A stretch of DNA of 64,000 bases. Source: Lentzea atacamensis (GTDB lineage Bacteria; Actinomycetota; Actinomycetes; Mycobacteriales; Pseudonocardiaceae). Below, piece after piece: positions 26,361 through 34,968 of this stretch. Below the pieces are notes generated by a model. The model was not told where the DNA came from. It searched no databases and saw only the letters and a list, made by a program, of their open reading frames with translations. Made by a program: the position numbers and the translations under genes. The stretch covers positions 1 to 64,000 of the forward strand of contig NZ_QLTT01000003.1 of the NCBI RefSeq assembly GCF_003269295.1, read 5' to 3'. Position 1 is the stretch's first letter; each line of letters opens with the position of its first letter.

Positions 26361-29300
26361 GTGAAGAACTGGAGACGCCGCACCGGAACGGTCTTGTTGA
26401 CCGCGGTGCTGGGTACTGCCGGGCTCGGCTTCGCCGCCACTCCCGCCATCGCGCAGAACACAGCGCAGCAGGACGCGCCGGCCGCCGACAAGCAGCTGGA
26501 CAAGAAGGACCGCGAGCTCGTCGACGAGGCCGCCCGTCAGGGCAAGCCGACCGTCGACCTGCTGGTCGCCGCCGAGGACGGCAAGACCGACGCCGCGGTC
26601 AGCGAACTGAAGGCGCTCGGCGCCACGGTCCAGAAGACCGAGAAGGACGTCGACTACGTCAAGGTCACCATCCCGCGCGACAACGCGGAGAAGGCTGCCA
26701 AGCTGAAGTCGGTCAGCACGGTGGACGTCGACGGCCTCGTCGTCCTCGACGACCCGCGTCCGCAGGGCATGGAGCAGCCGGCTCCGCAGAAGGCTCCGGA
26801 CGCCAAGACGGCGCGCACCAACCCGTACATGCCGACGCAGGACACGCAGGCGGCGCAGTTCGCCCTCGCGCACCCGCAGTGGGACGGCCGCGGCACCACG
26901 ATCGCCGTGATCGACTCCGGCATCGACCTCGACCACCCCGCGCTGCAGACCACCAGCACCGGTGAGCGCAAGATCGTCGACTGGTTCACGGCCAACAACC
27001 CGACGTCCGGCGACGGCAGCTGGGTCACCATGACCAAGACCGGCCGCACCGGCAAGTTCGTCGAGGGTGGCAAGGAGTGGACCGCCCCGGCGACCGGTGG
27101 CCCCTACTCGTTCGGTCTCTTCCGCGAGATCGCGGGTGACCTCGGCGGTGCCGGCAGCGAGACCGGCGGCGACATCAACCGCGACGGCGACCGCGCCGAC
27201 TCGTGGGGTGTCATCCAGGACATCCAGACGAAGGAAGTCTTCGTCGACACCGACGGTGACGGCGACTTCACCAACAACCCGCGGATGATCGACTACAAGG
27301 TCAAGAAGGACGTCGGCTACTTCGGTGCCGACAACCCCGCGACCCCCGTCGTCGACCGCATGGCGTTCGTCGTGCAGACGGACAAGTCGATCTACGACGC
27401 CGGCGGCACCCCGTACGTCAGCCTCGGCATCTCCGGCGGTGCGCACGGCACCCACGTCGCGGGCATCACCGCGGCGCACAAGATGTTCGGCGGCAAGATG
27501 GCCGGTGCCGCGCCCGGTGCGAAGCTGATGGCCATCAAGGCCTGCCTCTCCACGCCGTCCTGCACCAGCTCCGGCCTGATCGACGGTGTCCTCTACGCCG
27601 CGCGCAACGGCGCTGACGTCGTCAACATCTCCATCGGTGGCCTCCCGGCCCTCAACGACGGCAACAACGCCCGTGCGGAGCTCTACAACCGCACGATCGA
27701 CGAGTACAACGTCCAGCTCTTCATCTCGGCCGGCAACTCGGGTGCGGGCGCGAACACCGTCGGCGACCCGTCGGTCGCGACGAACGCGGTGAGCGTCGGT
27801 TCGTCCATCACCAGCGCGACCTGGCTCTCCAACTACGGTTCGACGACCGCGCAGAAGCAGAACCTGCACGGCTTCTCGTCGCGCGGCCCGCGTGAGGACG
27901 GCGGCTTCAAGCCGAACATCGTCGCGCCGGGTTCGGCGATCTCGACCACGCCGCGCTGGCAGCAGCCCGGCCCGGTGGCGGGCACGTACGCCCTTCCCGC
28001 CGGCTACGCGATGTTCAACGGCACCTCGATGGCCGCCCCGCAGGCGACCGGTGCCGCCGCACTGCTCGTGAGCGCGTACAAGGCCACGCACGACGGCCAG
28101 AAGCCGACCAGCGCCGAACTGCGCTACGCGATCCAGCGCAGTGCCAAGTGGGTGGACACCCTCAGTGCCTACGAGCAGGGCGCTGGTCTGTTCAACACCA
28201 ACGCCGCGTGGACGTTGCTGGACCAGCACGGTGTGCCGAACAAGGTCACCACGTCGGTCCCGGTCAGCACTGTCCTCAGTGGAGGGCTCGCCACCCCGAA
28301 CGTCGGTGTCGGCATCCACGACCGCGAAGGTGTGACCGCAGGCCAGGAGTACACCCGCACCTACACGCTGACCCGTACCACCGGTCACGACCACCTCGAG
28401 ACCTGGAAGGTCTCCTGGAAGGGCAACGACGGCACGTTCAAGGCCGCCAAGACCGTCGACCTGCCGCTGAACACGCCGGTGCAGTTCCCGGTGAAGATCA
28501 AGGCCGGTACCGCGGGCGTGCACAGCGCCGTTCTGCAGCTGGACGACGTCGAGACGCCCGGTGTCGACGTGCAGACCCTGAACACCGTGTTCGCGGCGGA
28601 GAACTTCAACGCCGCCAACAAGTTCTCGGTCACCAAGTCCGGCACGATCGCGCGCAACCAGTCGACCAGCCTCTTCGTGAACGTGCCCAAGGGCACGACC
28701 GCGCTGAAGGTCGACATGGCCGCCGGTGGCGCCGAGGCAGGCAAGGGGCAGGTCCGCTTCCTGCGCTTCACCCCGCAGGGCGTACCGCTCGACGTCACCA
28801 GTTCGACCAACTGCTACAACCCGGATGCGGGCGCCGGCTGCTCCGGTGGCACCCCCACCAGCCGTACGGTGACCAGCCCGATGCCCGGTGTCTGGGAGAT
28901 CGTGGTCGAGGCGCGCCGCACCTCCGACGCCGCTGAGGCGCCGTACTCGGTGACCGCGTCCGTGCTCGGCACGTCGATCAGCCCGAACCCGGACGTCGTC
29001 CCGTCGGCCGCACTGGGCACCCCGCTCGACCGCAGCTACACCGTGACGAACACGCAGGCCGCGTTCAACGGACGGCTCGTGGCCGGTCCGGTCGGCAGCG
29101 CCACGACGGGCCGCCTGTCGATCGCCAACCTGGAGACCAAGTTCTTCGACATCCAGGTTCCGGCGGGTGCGTCGCGGATCACGACGACGATCGGCAACCC
29201 GTCCGACGCCGGTGCCGACCTCGACCTGTTCCTGCTCAACTGCACGTCGGGCAGCTGCGTGGTCGCCGGTCAGTCGGCTGACGGTGACTCCGAGGAGTCC

Positions 29301-29600
29301 GTCACCGTCAACGCTCCCGCCGCGGGTCTGTGGCGCGTCCAGGTGGACGGCTACGCAGTGCCCACGGGCACCACGCAGTACGACTACATCGACGTCTACA
29401 CCGCCGCCGGCCTCGGCACGCTGACCGTGACCGACAGCAATGCCGACCGCGCCGCCGGTGCCTCCTGGACCGTGGCGGGCGTCATCACCCCGCAGGGCCA
29501 GCCGGGTGCGGGCCGCGTGTTGCGCGGTGAGCTCGAGGTGCGCACGGCGGACGAGAACGTCGTCGGCCGTGGCGCCGTGATCGTCCAGTCGGTCAGCTGA
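26361..29600 (+). CDS. Secreted subtilisin-like (S8) serine protease, 1079 residues
   Basis: GTG start. Signal peptide to about residue 31, prodomain about 62-135, catalytic triad D185 (AVIDSGIDLDHP), H362 (GAHGTHVAG) and S556 (NGTSMAAP), oxyanion Asn in SAGNSG. The 177 residues between Asp and His are far more than in subtilisin. They carry two Asp-rich, calcium-loop-like stretches (DINRDGDRAD, 271-280; DTDGDGDFTNN, 296-306), similar to tripeptidyl-peptidase-like subtilases. The C-terminal half is several beta-sandwich domains, ending with a PPC-like part (ADLDLFLLNC). A free-standing homologue of its prodomain is encoded convergently right behind it. The 5' leader has small dyads (GCATTAATGC at 26225; CTGGAG-N4-CTCCAG at 26272). 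Confidence 0.93.
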   Translation: MKNWRRRTGTVLLTAVLGTAGLGFAATPAIAQNTAQQDAPAADKQLDKKDRELVDEAARQGKPTVDLLVAAEDGKTDAAVSELKALGATVQKTEKDVDYVKVTIPRDNAEKAAKLKSVSTVDVDGLVVLDDPRPQGMEQPAPQKAPDAKTARTNPYMPTQDTQAAQFALAHPQWDGRGTTIAVIDSGIDLDHPALQTTSTGERKIVDWFTANNPTSGDGSWVTMTKTGRTGKFVEGGKEWTAPATGGPYSFGLFREIAGDLGGAGSETGGDINRDGDRADSWGVIQDIQTKEVFVDTDGDGDFTNNPRMIDYKVKKDVGYFGADNPATPVVDRMAFVVQTDKSIYDAGGTPYVSLGISGGAHGTHVAGITAAHKMFGGKMAGAAPGAKLMAIKACLSTPSCTSSGLIDGVLYAARNGADVVNISIGGLPALNDGNNARAELYNRTIDEYNVQLFISAGNSGAGANTVGDPSVATNAVSVGSSITSATWLSNYGSTTAQKQNLHGFSSRGPREDGGFKPNIVAPGSAISTTPRWQQPGPVAGTYALPAGYAMFNGTSMAAPQATGAAALLVSAYKATHDGQKPTSAELRYAIQRSAKWVDTLSAYEQGAGLFNTNAAWTLLDQHGVPNKVTTSVPVSTVLSGGLATPNVGVGIHDREGVTAGQEYTRTYTLTRTTGHDHLETWKVSWKGNDGTFKAAKTVDLPLNTPVQFPVKIKAGTAGVHSAVLQLDDVETPGVDVQTLNTVFAAENFNAANKFSVTKSGTIARNQSTSLFVNVPKGTTALKVDMAAGGAEAGKGQVRFLRFTPQGVPLDVTSSTNCYNPDAGAGCSGGTPTSRTVTSPMPGVWEIVVEARRTSDAAEAPYSVTASVLGTSISPNPDVVPSAALGTPLDRSYTVTNTQAAFNGRLVAGPVGSATTGRLSIANLETKFFDIQVPAGASRITTTIGNPSDAGADLDLFLLNCTSGSCVVAGQSADGDSEESVTVNAPAAGLWRVQVDGYAVPTGTTQYDYIDVYTAAGLGTLTVTDSNADRAAGASWTVAGVITPQGQPGAGRVLRGELEVRTADENVVGRGAVIVQSVS

Positions 29601-29618
29601 AGCTCCACTGATTGACGC

Positions 29619-29655
29619 AGAAAGCCCCAGGGTCCACGAGATCCTGGGGCTTTCT
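29619..29655. terminator. Strong bidirectional terminator between subtilase and lipoprotein genes
   Basis: AGAAAGCCCCAGG and CCTGGGGCTTTCT form a perfect 13-bp stem with an 11-base loop. On the plus strand it ends CTTTCT. Its right arm reaches into the TAG stop of the convergent lipoprotein gene, so both convergent transcripts fold it. Confidence 0.9.
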
Positions 29656-30025
29656 ACGGTTCAGGGAGCTTGTTGCCGAGCGGCTCGTCCAAGTCCACTT
29701 TGGACACGCCGGTGATGAGACGTGCGTCTTCCACCTTGTCCACCGGCATCTCGGCCCGCAGGTAACCGATTCTGGGATCCCGCGACTCGATGGTCGCGCC
29801 CAGCTTCGTCAGTGCCTGCTCGACCTCCTCGTCGCGTCCCGGCTGCACGGAGATCATCAGTGGCACGGTGAGGTGGCCGTCGCGCTTCGCCTGCTCGATC
29901 CGGTTCCTGTCCGGTTTCGCTGAAGACACGGTCGGGACCTCCGCGTACGGCACGGCTGGAGACCCGTTCGTACCACAGCTTCCGAGAGCCAGCGCGCAAA
30001 ACGCGACGGCGAGCGGTCTTCTCAT
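29654..30025 (-). CDS. Lipoprotein homologous to the prodomain of the adjacent subtilase
   Basis: 123 residues, with lipobox LALGSCG near residue 17, so it should be lipid-anchored outside the membrane. Residues from LTVPLMISVQ to SKVDLD align without gaps to residues 64-124 of the subtilase: by hand 19 of 61 positions are identical, including T-V-x-L, LGAT, the Y in the middle, P-x-D-x-x-E-x-A and VS-x-VD-x-D. No protease domain follows. Subtilase prodomains act as folding helpers and tight inhibitors, so an anchored inhibitor or chaperone is the obvious hypothesis. The gene starts 4 bases behind the MFS gene and belongs to the hydrolase-MFS operon, tail to tail with the protease. Confidence 0.85.
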   Translation of the reverse strand: MRRPLAVAFCALALGSCGTNGSPAVPYAEVPTVSSAKPDRNRIEQAKRDGHLTVPLMISVQPGRDEEVEQALTKLGATIESRDPRIGYLRAEMPVDKVEDARLITGVSKVDLDEPLGNKLPEP

Positions 30026-30029
30026 GCGC

Positions 30030-31376
30030 CTAGGACGGAACGCGCTCCGCGAGCGGTTGCATCCTCGTTTCCGGCACGTTGAACATCATGATGACGGTGG
30101 CCACGACCACCACGCCCCCGATCACCGCGAACGTCCAGGTCAGCCCCAGATGTGGCCACAGCAGCGCACCGAACAGCACGGGCACGAACCCGGCCCCGAT
30201 CCGGCTGACCGTCGAGGCCCAGCCGAACCCGCTGGCCCGCAGGTGCGTCGGGTACAGCTCGGGCGCGAACGCGTACAGCGCCGGAATCGCGATCTGCACC
30301 AGCATCCCGAACAACGTGATCCACGCCTTGGCCGCCACGTCGATGTCGAGCTGCAACGCGAACAGGACCAGCGCCAGGGCCGCGAGCGGCGCGCTGATCG
30401 CGATCACCCACTTGCGCCCGAACACGTCCACCAGCCACGCGCTGACCAACGCGCTCACGATGCCCACCGCCACGGTGAGCGTCGTGACCATGAACGCCGC
30501 GTACGTCCCGTACCCCTGCGCCTTCAGGATGCTCGGCAGCCACGTGACAGCGCCGTAGTACAGCAGGAACACCGCGAGGAACAGCACCCACAGCGCCGCC
30601 GTCCGCCTCGGGTCGAACCGCCAGATGTCCTTGAGCTGCGTGAACATCGCCTTGGGGGAGAGGCTCTGGGTCTGCTGGAGCTCCGGGAGCCTCCACTCCT
30701 CCCGCGGCGCGCCGGTTTTCGCGACGAGCTGGTCGATGACGCGTTTGGCCTCGTCGGGTTTGCCCTTGGCGACGAGGAACATCGGCGACTCCGGCACACC
30801 GCGCCGGATCCAGAACAGCAGCAACGCGGGCAGCACCATCGTGAGCATCAGCAGCCGCCAGCTGCCCAGCTCGGCGAGGTAGGCCGCCGTGAGCCCGCAC
30901 AACGTGGCTCCCAGCGGCCAGAACCCGTCCATCGCCGCCAGCACCCGCCCGCGCACCCTGGCGGGCGTGAACTCGCCGACCAGCGCGAAGTCCACCGGGA
31001 TGCACCCGCCGAGCCCCACCCCGGCGAGGAACCGGAACACGCAGAACGTCACGAAGTCCGGCGACGCGGCCCCGGCCACCGTGAAGACCGAGAACATGAG
31101 GATCGTCAGGCTGAACGCCTTCTTGCGCCCGATGATGTCGGCGACCGCACCCCACGCGAACGCGCCGACGGCCATCCCGATCAGGTTGGCCGTGCCGACC
31201 CACCCGCGTTCGCCGAGCGTCAGGTTCCACTCGGCGCTGACCAGCGGAATCAGGAACGCGTTGAGCGTGACGTCCCACGCGTCGAACAGGAACCCGAGCC
31301 CGCCGATGATGAAGATCGTCCCTTGGGCGCGCCACCGCCACGGCAGGCCCTGGACGACCTGGTCCCCGGTCCTCAT
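30030..31376 (-). CDS. MFS transporter, sugar/organic-acid porter type
   Basis: 448 residues with 12 predicted TM helices. GADIIGRKK-type loop (DIIGRKKAF) after TM2, RFLAGVGLGG in TM4, GVPESPMFLVAKGKPDEAKRV in the central loop and FGRKWV after TM8 are typical of the SP/AAHS-like proton symporters. The ATG (31376) overlaps the stop of the hydrolase gene as ATGA, so they are coupled. It is transcribed from the MerR-type promoter at 32 kb. The substrate cannot be told from sequence; together with an esterase-like hydrolase and a MerR sensor, uptake or efflux of a small ester or aromatic compound is possible. Confidence 0.88.
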   Translation of the reverse strand: MRTGDQVVQGLPWRWRAQGTIFIIGGLGFLFDAWDVTLNAFLIPLVSAEWNLTLGERGWVGTANLIGMAVGAFAWGAVADIIGRKKAFSLTILMFSVFTVAGAASPDFVTFCVFRFLAGVGLGGCIPVDFALVGEFTPARVRGRVLAAMDGFWPLGATLCGLTAAYLAELGSWRLLMLTMVLPALLLFWIRRGVPESPMFLVAKGKPDEAKRVIDQLVAKTGAPREEWRLPELQQTQSLSPKAMFTQLKDIWRFDPRRTAALWVLFLAVFLLYYGAVTWLPSILKAQGYGTYAAFMVTTLTVAVGIVSALVSAWLVDVFGRKWVIAISAPLAALALVLFALQLDIDVAAKAWITLFGMLVQIAIPALYAFAPELYPTHLRASGFGWASTVSRIGAGFVPVLFGALLWPHLGLTWTFAVIGGVVVVATVIMMFNVPETRMQPLAERVPS

Positions 31377-32053
31377 GTACTCAGTGTGCTGGATCCATTG
31401 CGGATGGTCGCGGCGAGGAGCTCCGGGTTCGTGACGTGCGCGATGTGACCTTCGCCTTCGAGCGTGACCAGGGTGCCCCCGGTGTCGCGCACGACATCCC
31501 GTGCGGCGGGCCCGAAGATGTGGTCGGTGTGCTCGCCGACGATGACCGTCACCGGTACCTGCAACTTCGGTGGCTGGTACCGGAAGCTTTCGACCGTCGC
31601 CAGCTCGCGCGACGTCGTCTCGAGCAACTCCTGCGCCTTCAGCCATCCCTCCGGATCGGTGTCGCGGAACTGCTGCTCACCCGCGATCTCAGTGACCATG
31701 ATCTCCAGCGCCAGATCCCGGTCGCCCCTGCTCAACGCATGCCTGAAGCTCGCGACCTTCGCACTGTCGACGTGGAGCGCCGGCTCGTACAGCACGAGCG
31801 CTTCGAGGTCGTCGCGCTCCTGAGCCGCCAGCAACGCGATGAGTCCGCCGTAGCTGTGCCCGACGAGGGTCGCGTTCTTGTGCTGGTCCAGGACTTCGTG
31901 CAGGTCCTCGACCTCGGTGCGCAGGCTGTGGTCGTCGGGCAGCGGCACCCCGCTGCGCCCTCGCCTCTCCGGTACCGCGGCAGGCTCCAGCAGGGCTTTG
32001 ACCTGGTCCCAGTCCGCCGCCACGCTCTGCGCGCCATGAATGATCACGTTCAT
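31373..32053 (-). CDS. Alpha/beta-hydrolase
   Basis: 226 residues from ATG 32053. VIIHGAQSVAADWDQV is the oxyanion region, VGHSYGG the nucleophile elbow, and VIVGEHTDHIF with EGEGHIAHVTNPE gives the acid and catalytic His. The -10 element of the MerR-type promoter ends about 8 bases before the ATG, so the message may be nearly leaderless. It is the first gene of the operon hydrolase-MFS-lipoprotein. The substrate is unknown. Confidence 0.88.
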   Translation of the reverse strand: MNVIIHGAQSVAADWDQVKALLEPAAVPERRGRSGVPLPDDHSLRTEVEDLHEVLDQHKNATLVGHSYGGLIALLAAQERDDLEALVLYEPALHVDSAKVASFRHALSRGDRDLALEIMVTEIAGEQQFRDTDPEGWLKAQELLETTSRELATVESFRYQPPKLQVPVTVIVGEHTDHIFGPAARDVVRDTGGTLVTLEGEGHIAHVTNPELLAATIRNGSSTLST

Positions 32054-32060
32054 GTTCTGG

Positions 32061-32092
32061 AACGTAAGGCTTGACATCAGTGTCAAGGTCAA
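32061..32092 (-). promoter_or_regulatory. MerR-type promoter with dyad in a 19-20-bp spacer
   Basis: Read on the minus strand: -35 TTGACC (32092-32087), the dyad CTTGACACTGATGTCAAG filling the spacer (32087-32070), then a -10-like TACGTT/TTACGT (32067-32061). The 19-20-bp spacing and central dyad are the hallmark of promoters that MerR activators untwist. The merR gene starts 4 bases beyond in the other direction. Confidence 0.8.
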
Positions 32093-32095
32093 GTC

Positions 32096-32443
32096 GTGCT
32101 GATCGGTGAACTGGCCGCCGCGTGCGGCGTCTCTGCCCGCTCTGTCCGCTACTACGAGCAGTGCGGCCTGCTGACGTCCACGCGCTCCTCGAACGGCTAC
32201 CGCACGTACTCGCAGTCCGACGTCGAGACCGTCCGACGCATCAAGGCTCTGTTGAACGTGGGCCTGCCCATCGCGACCATCGCCCAGCTGCTCCCGTGTG
32301 TACTGGACGCCTCGCCACGCCTGGACCCGTGCACGAACCTCATCGCGACCCTGCGCGCCGAGGTGGACCGCCTCGACGCGCAGGCCGCCGAGATCGCCCG
32401 CTGCCGCAGCCTGATCACGGGCATCCTGGAACGCTCTACTTAG
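32096..32443 (+). CDS. MerR-family transcriptional regulator
   Basis: 115 residues, GTG start. The N-terminal winged HTH is LIGELAAACGVSARSVRYYEQCGLL with SNGYRTYSQSDVETVRRIKA, followed by the dimerisation coiled coil. Cys residues in LLPCVLD, DPCTNL and ARCRSL are spread in the effector region; they do not form a recognised metal site. It is divergent from the hydrolase-MFS-lipoprotein operon, whose spacer dyad is its likely operator. Its 3' end overlaps that of the MscS gene by 8 bases. Confidence 0.92.
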   Translation: MLIGELAAACGVSARSVRYYEQCGLLTSTRSSNGYRTYSQSDVETVRRIKALLNVGLPIATIAQLLPCVLDASPRLDPCTNLIATLRAEVDRLDAQAAEIARCRSLITGILERST

Positions 32444-33515
32444 GCCCCGCAAACGCTTGCTCCCGCTGCGCCCCGTCCAGGCTCTCCCCGAACACCCGCG
32501 CGTCGGTGTGCTGGTCGCTGGCTGGCTGCTGCCGCTTGACCCCGGTGACAGCGCGAGTCCTGACCTGCGGCAACGCGCCGCCGTGCTGCCGCTGTACCCA
32601 ATCCACCAGGTGCTCACGAACCAAACAACGGAGATCCCACAACTTCCCGGCATCAGCCGCACTGACCAACGCCCGCAACCGCACGAACCCCTGGGTTGCG
32701 TCCGTCACCTGCAACACGGACACCCGCCCGTCCCACAGGTCACTGCCCTCCAACATGGACCGCATCTCCTGCCGCATCGCCTCGACCGGCACGGTCCAGT
32801 CCAGATCGAGCTCAACGGTCCCCAGCAACGCCGACTGCGTGCGCGTCCAGTTCTGGAAGGGAGTCTTCAGGAAGTACGAGGTCGGCAGCACCAGCCGCCG
32901 GTCGTCCCACAGGTGCAGCACCACGTACGTCAGCGTGATGTCCTCGACGCGTCCCCACTCACCTTCAACCACCACAACGTCGTCCAGCCGCACCGCGTCG
33001 CTGAACGCGATCTGCAGCCCCGCGATCAGGTTGCCCAGCAACGACTGCGCCGAGAACGCCGCCACCGCACCGATGACCGCGGCCGAGGCCAGCACGGTCG
33101 ATCCGACCGCCCGCGCCCCCGGGAACGTCATCAGGATCGCCCCGACCGCCAGCACCCCGATGACCACGAGCACCAGTCGCCGGACCAGCGTGATCTGCGT
33201 GTGCACGCGCCTGGCGTGCCGGTTGTCCGTGACGTCGGTGCGAATGCGCGACAACGAAACGTCCACCAGGGTGCTGATCAGCGCGGCCAGCAACCAGGCA
33301 CCTGCCAGGATCAACGCGATTCCCAGTGTGTGCAGGGCGATCGGCGCGTCGATCGGGTAGACGCTCAGGCTTATCTGGGCCGCCAGCAGCGCTCCGAACA
33401 TCTGGCCGGGCCGGTACATCTTGCCGCTGTGGGTGAAGCGGCGCACCAGCCGGTGAATCACCTCCACCGCCAGTAACGCGAAGGCCACTGAGCAGCCGAG
33501 CACGACGAACAGCAC
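32436..33515 (-). CDS. MscS-family mechanosensitive ion channel
   Basis: 359 residues from GTG 33515. This start is chosen because a strong Shine-Dalgarno (GAGGAGGA, 33531-33524) stands 8 bases upstream and the first TM helix follows at once; longer frames add unconserved residues. Four hydrophobic segments precede the pore helix region AAVIGAVAAFSAQSLLGNLIAGLQI and the beta domain DDVVVVEGEWGRVEDITLTYVVL, both characteristic of MscS. The C-terminal 40 residues are polar and variable. It releases osmolytes under membrane tension. The 256 bases upstream, to the M1 gene, hold nothing I can name. Confidence 0.9.
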   Translation of the reverse strand: MLFVVLGCSVAFALLAVEVIHRLVRRFTHSGKMYRPGQMFGALLAAQISLSVYPIDAPIALHTLGIALILAGAWLLAALISTLVDVSLSRIRTDVTDNRHARRVHTQITLVRRLVLVVIGVLAVGAILMTFPGARAVGSTVLASAAVIGAVAAFSAQSLLGNLIAGLQIAFSDAVRLDDVVVVEGEWGRVEDITLTYVVLHLWDDRRLVLPTSYFLKTPFQNWTRTQSALLGTVELDLDWTVPVEAMRQEMRSMLEGSDLWDGRVSVLQVTDATQGFVRLRALVSAADAGKLWDLRCLVREHLVDWVQRQHGGALPQVRTRAVTGVKRQQPASDQHTDARVFGESLDGAQREQAFAGPK

Positions 33516-33771
33516 GTCTTTGTCCTCCTCCCGTATCGAGGCCGGATACCCGCTGTCTGGTGGGCGGCACACCATGAGCCCGCTCACGTGAGAGGCTCGC
33601 GGAGGTGAGAGCAGGTGGAAGTCCGGGCGGGAACGGCTGTCGTGCTGGTCGAGATTCCGGACGGCAGGCACGATCTTCCGCTGGGAGGGCTGATCTCCTT
33701 CCGGACACCGGAAGTTCAGCTCCATCCGTGCAACCCGTAGTCCAGGAGCGGAGGCCCGGCCGGCGAGTCGG

Positions 33772-34968
33772 CTAGAGCGGTAGCGCGGGCTCGAACAGCC
33801 AGCGGGTGAGCAGGTCGCGGTGCCCGGCCAGCGCGAGGAAGTCCTCCGTGGTCACCACACCGTGCCGGTTCCGCGCACACCACTCCCGCAGCAACGCGAA
33901 GAACGAGTCGTCACCCATCTCACGACGCAGAGCGTGCAACGTCAAAGCCCCGCGCTTGTACACCCGGTCATCGAACCAGTCGGCCCGCGCCGGCCGCCCG
34001 ATCACCAGGTCCTGCGGCAACCGCGCAAGCAGATCCCGAGCCCCAGCAGCACAAGCGTCGGCAGAGCGGCCACCGGAAGCCTCGGACCACAACCACTCCG
34101 AGTAGCAGGCAAAGCCCTCGTTGAGCCAGATGTGCTCCCACGACGCGATTCCGACGGAGTTGCCGAACCACTGATGCGCCAACTCGTGCGCCACCAACCG
34201 TTCCGAGCCCCGCCGCCCGTCCACGTGGTTGGACCCGAACGTCGACAACGCCTGGGCCTCAACGGGAACGTCGAGCTCGTCGTCGGTCACCACGACCGAG
34301 TACTTCGCGAACGGGTAGGGGCCGAACAGCGACGAGAACACGTCGATCATCTGGTTCTGCCGCGCGAAGTCGTGCGCCACGAGCCGGCGAAGCCGAGCCG
34401 GTGCCCACACGCCGGGCAGCGCCTCGACGTACTGTCCGATCTGGACGGTCGCCAGGTAGGTGGCCATCGGTGCGGCCATCGAATACGTCCACCGCGTGGT
34501 GCTGCCGGACACCTTGCCGTCCACCAGCACCCCGTTGCACACGACCACATAAGACGAAGGCGCGGTCACGTCCAGCAGGTACGAGGCCTTCGACGAGGGC
34601 TCGTCCAGGCACGGGAACCAGGACGGCGCGCCGATCGGTTGCGAGGCCACCAGCGAGCCGTCGGTGAGCTGGTCCCAGCCGAGGTCGCCCCACTCCGGTG
34701 TGGACACCGGCACGGGCGTTCCCGAGTAGCGGACCTCGACCGAGAACGACCCGCGCACGGCCGCGCGAACGTTCAGCACGCCACCCGCGTGCGCGTACCG
34801 CGCCGGTTTGCCGTTCACCAGCACCTTCGAGATCCGCAAAGGGCCGAAGGACAACGAGAACGACGAGAGCGACGTGCAGGAAGCCTGCAGCACCGCACGC
34901 CCGGAGAGGCGTGCGGAGTGCGGCTTGTAGTCAAGCTCTAGTGCGTAGTGATGTACCGAGAAGCTCAT
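33772..34968 (-). CDS. Short M1-family metallopeptidase coupled to pls
   Basis: 398 residues. The ATG overlaps the pls stop as ATGA. No signal peptide; the first residues MSFSVHHYALELDYKPH begin the N-terminal beta domain. The zinc site is VAHELAHQWFG with the third ligand in WLNEGFACYSEW. PVEAQALSTFG occupies the place of the GxMEN/ALETQ exopeptidase motif. At under 400 residues it lacks the large C-terminal helical domain of PepN. M1 peptidases beside Pls synthetases are known, and in epsilon-polylysine producers polymer-degrading aminopeptidases serve as trimming or self-protection enzymes. That role here is inference from the coupling. Confidence 0.9.
   Translation of the reverse strand: MSFSVHHYALELDYKPHSARLSGRAVLQASCTSLSSFSLSFGPLRISKVLVNGKPARYAHAGGVLNVRAAVRGSFSVEVRYSGTPVPVSTPEWGDLGWDQLTDGSLVASQPIGAPSWFPCLDEPSSKASYLLDVTAPSSYVVVCNGVLVDGKVSGSTTRWTYSMAAPMATYLATVQIGQYVEALPGVWAPARLRRLVAHDFARQNQMIDVFSSLFGPYPFAKYSVVVTDDELDVPVEAQALSTFGSNHVDGRRGSERLVAHELAHQWFGNSVGIASWEHIWLNEGFACYSEWLWSEASGGRSADACAAGARDLLARLPQDLVIGRPARADWFDDRVYKRGALTLHALRREMGDDSFFALLREWCARNRHGVVTTEDFLALAGHRDLLTRWLFEPALPL

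Noticed and set aside
26208..28523. 771-codon minus-strand frame opposite the subtilase
   Set aside because: Antisense shadow; composition and lack of motifs speak against a gene.
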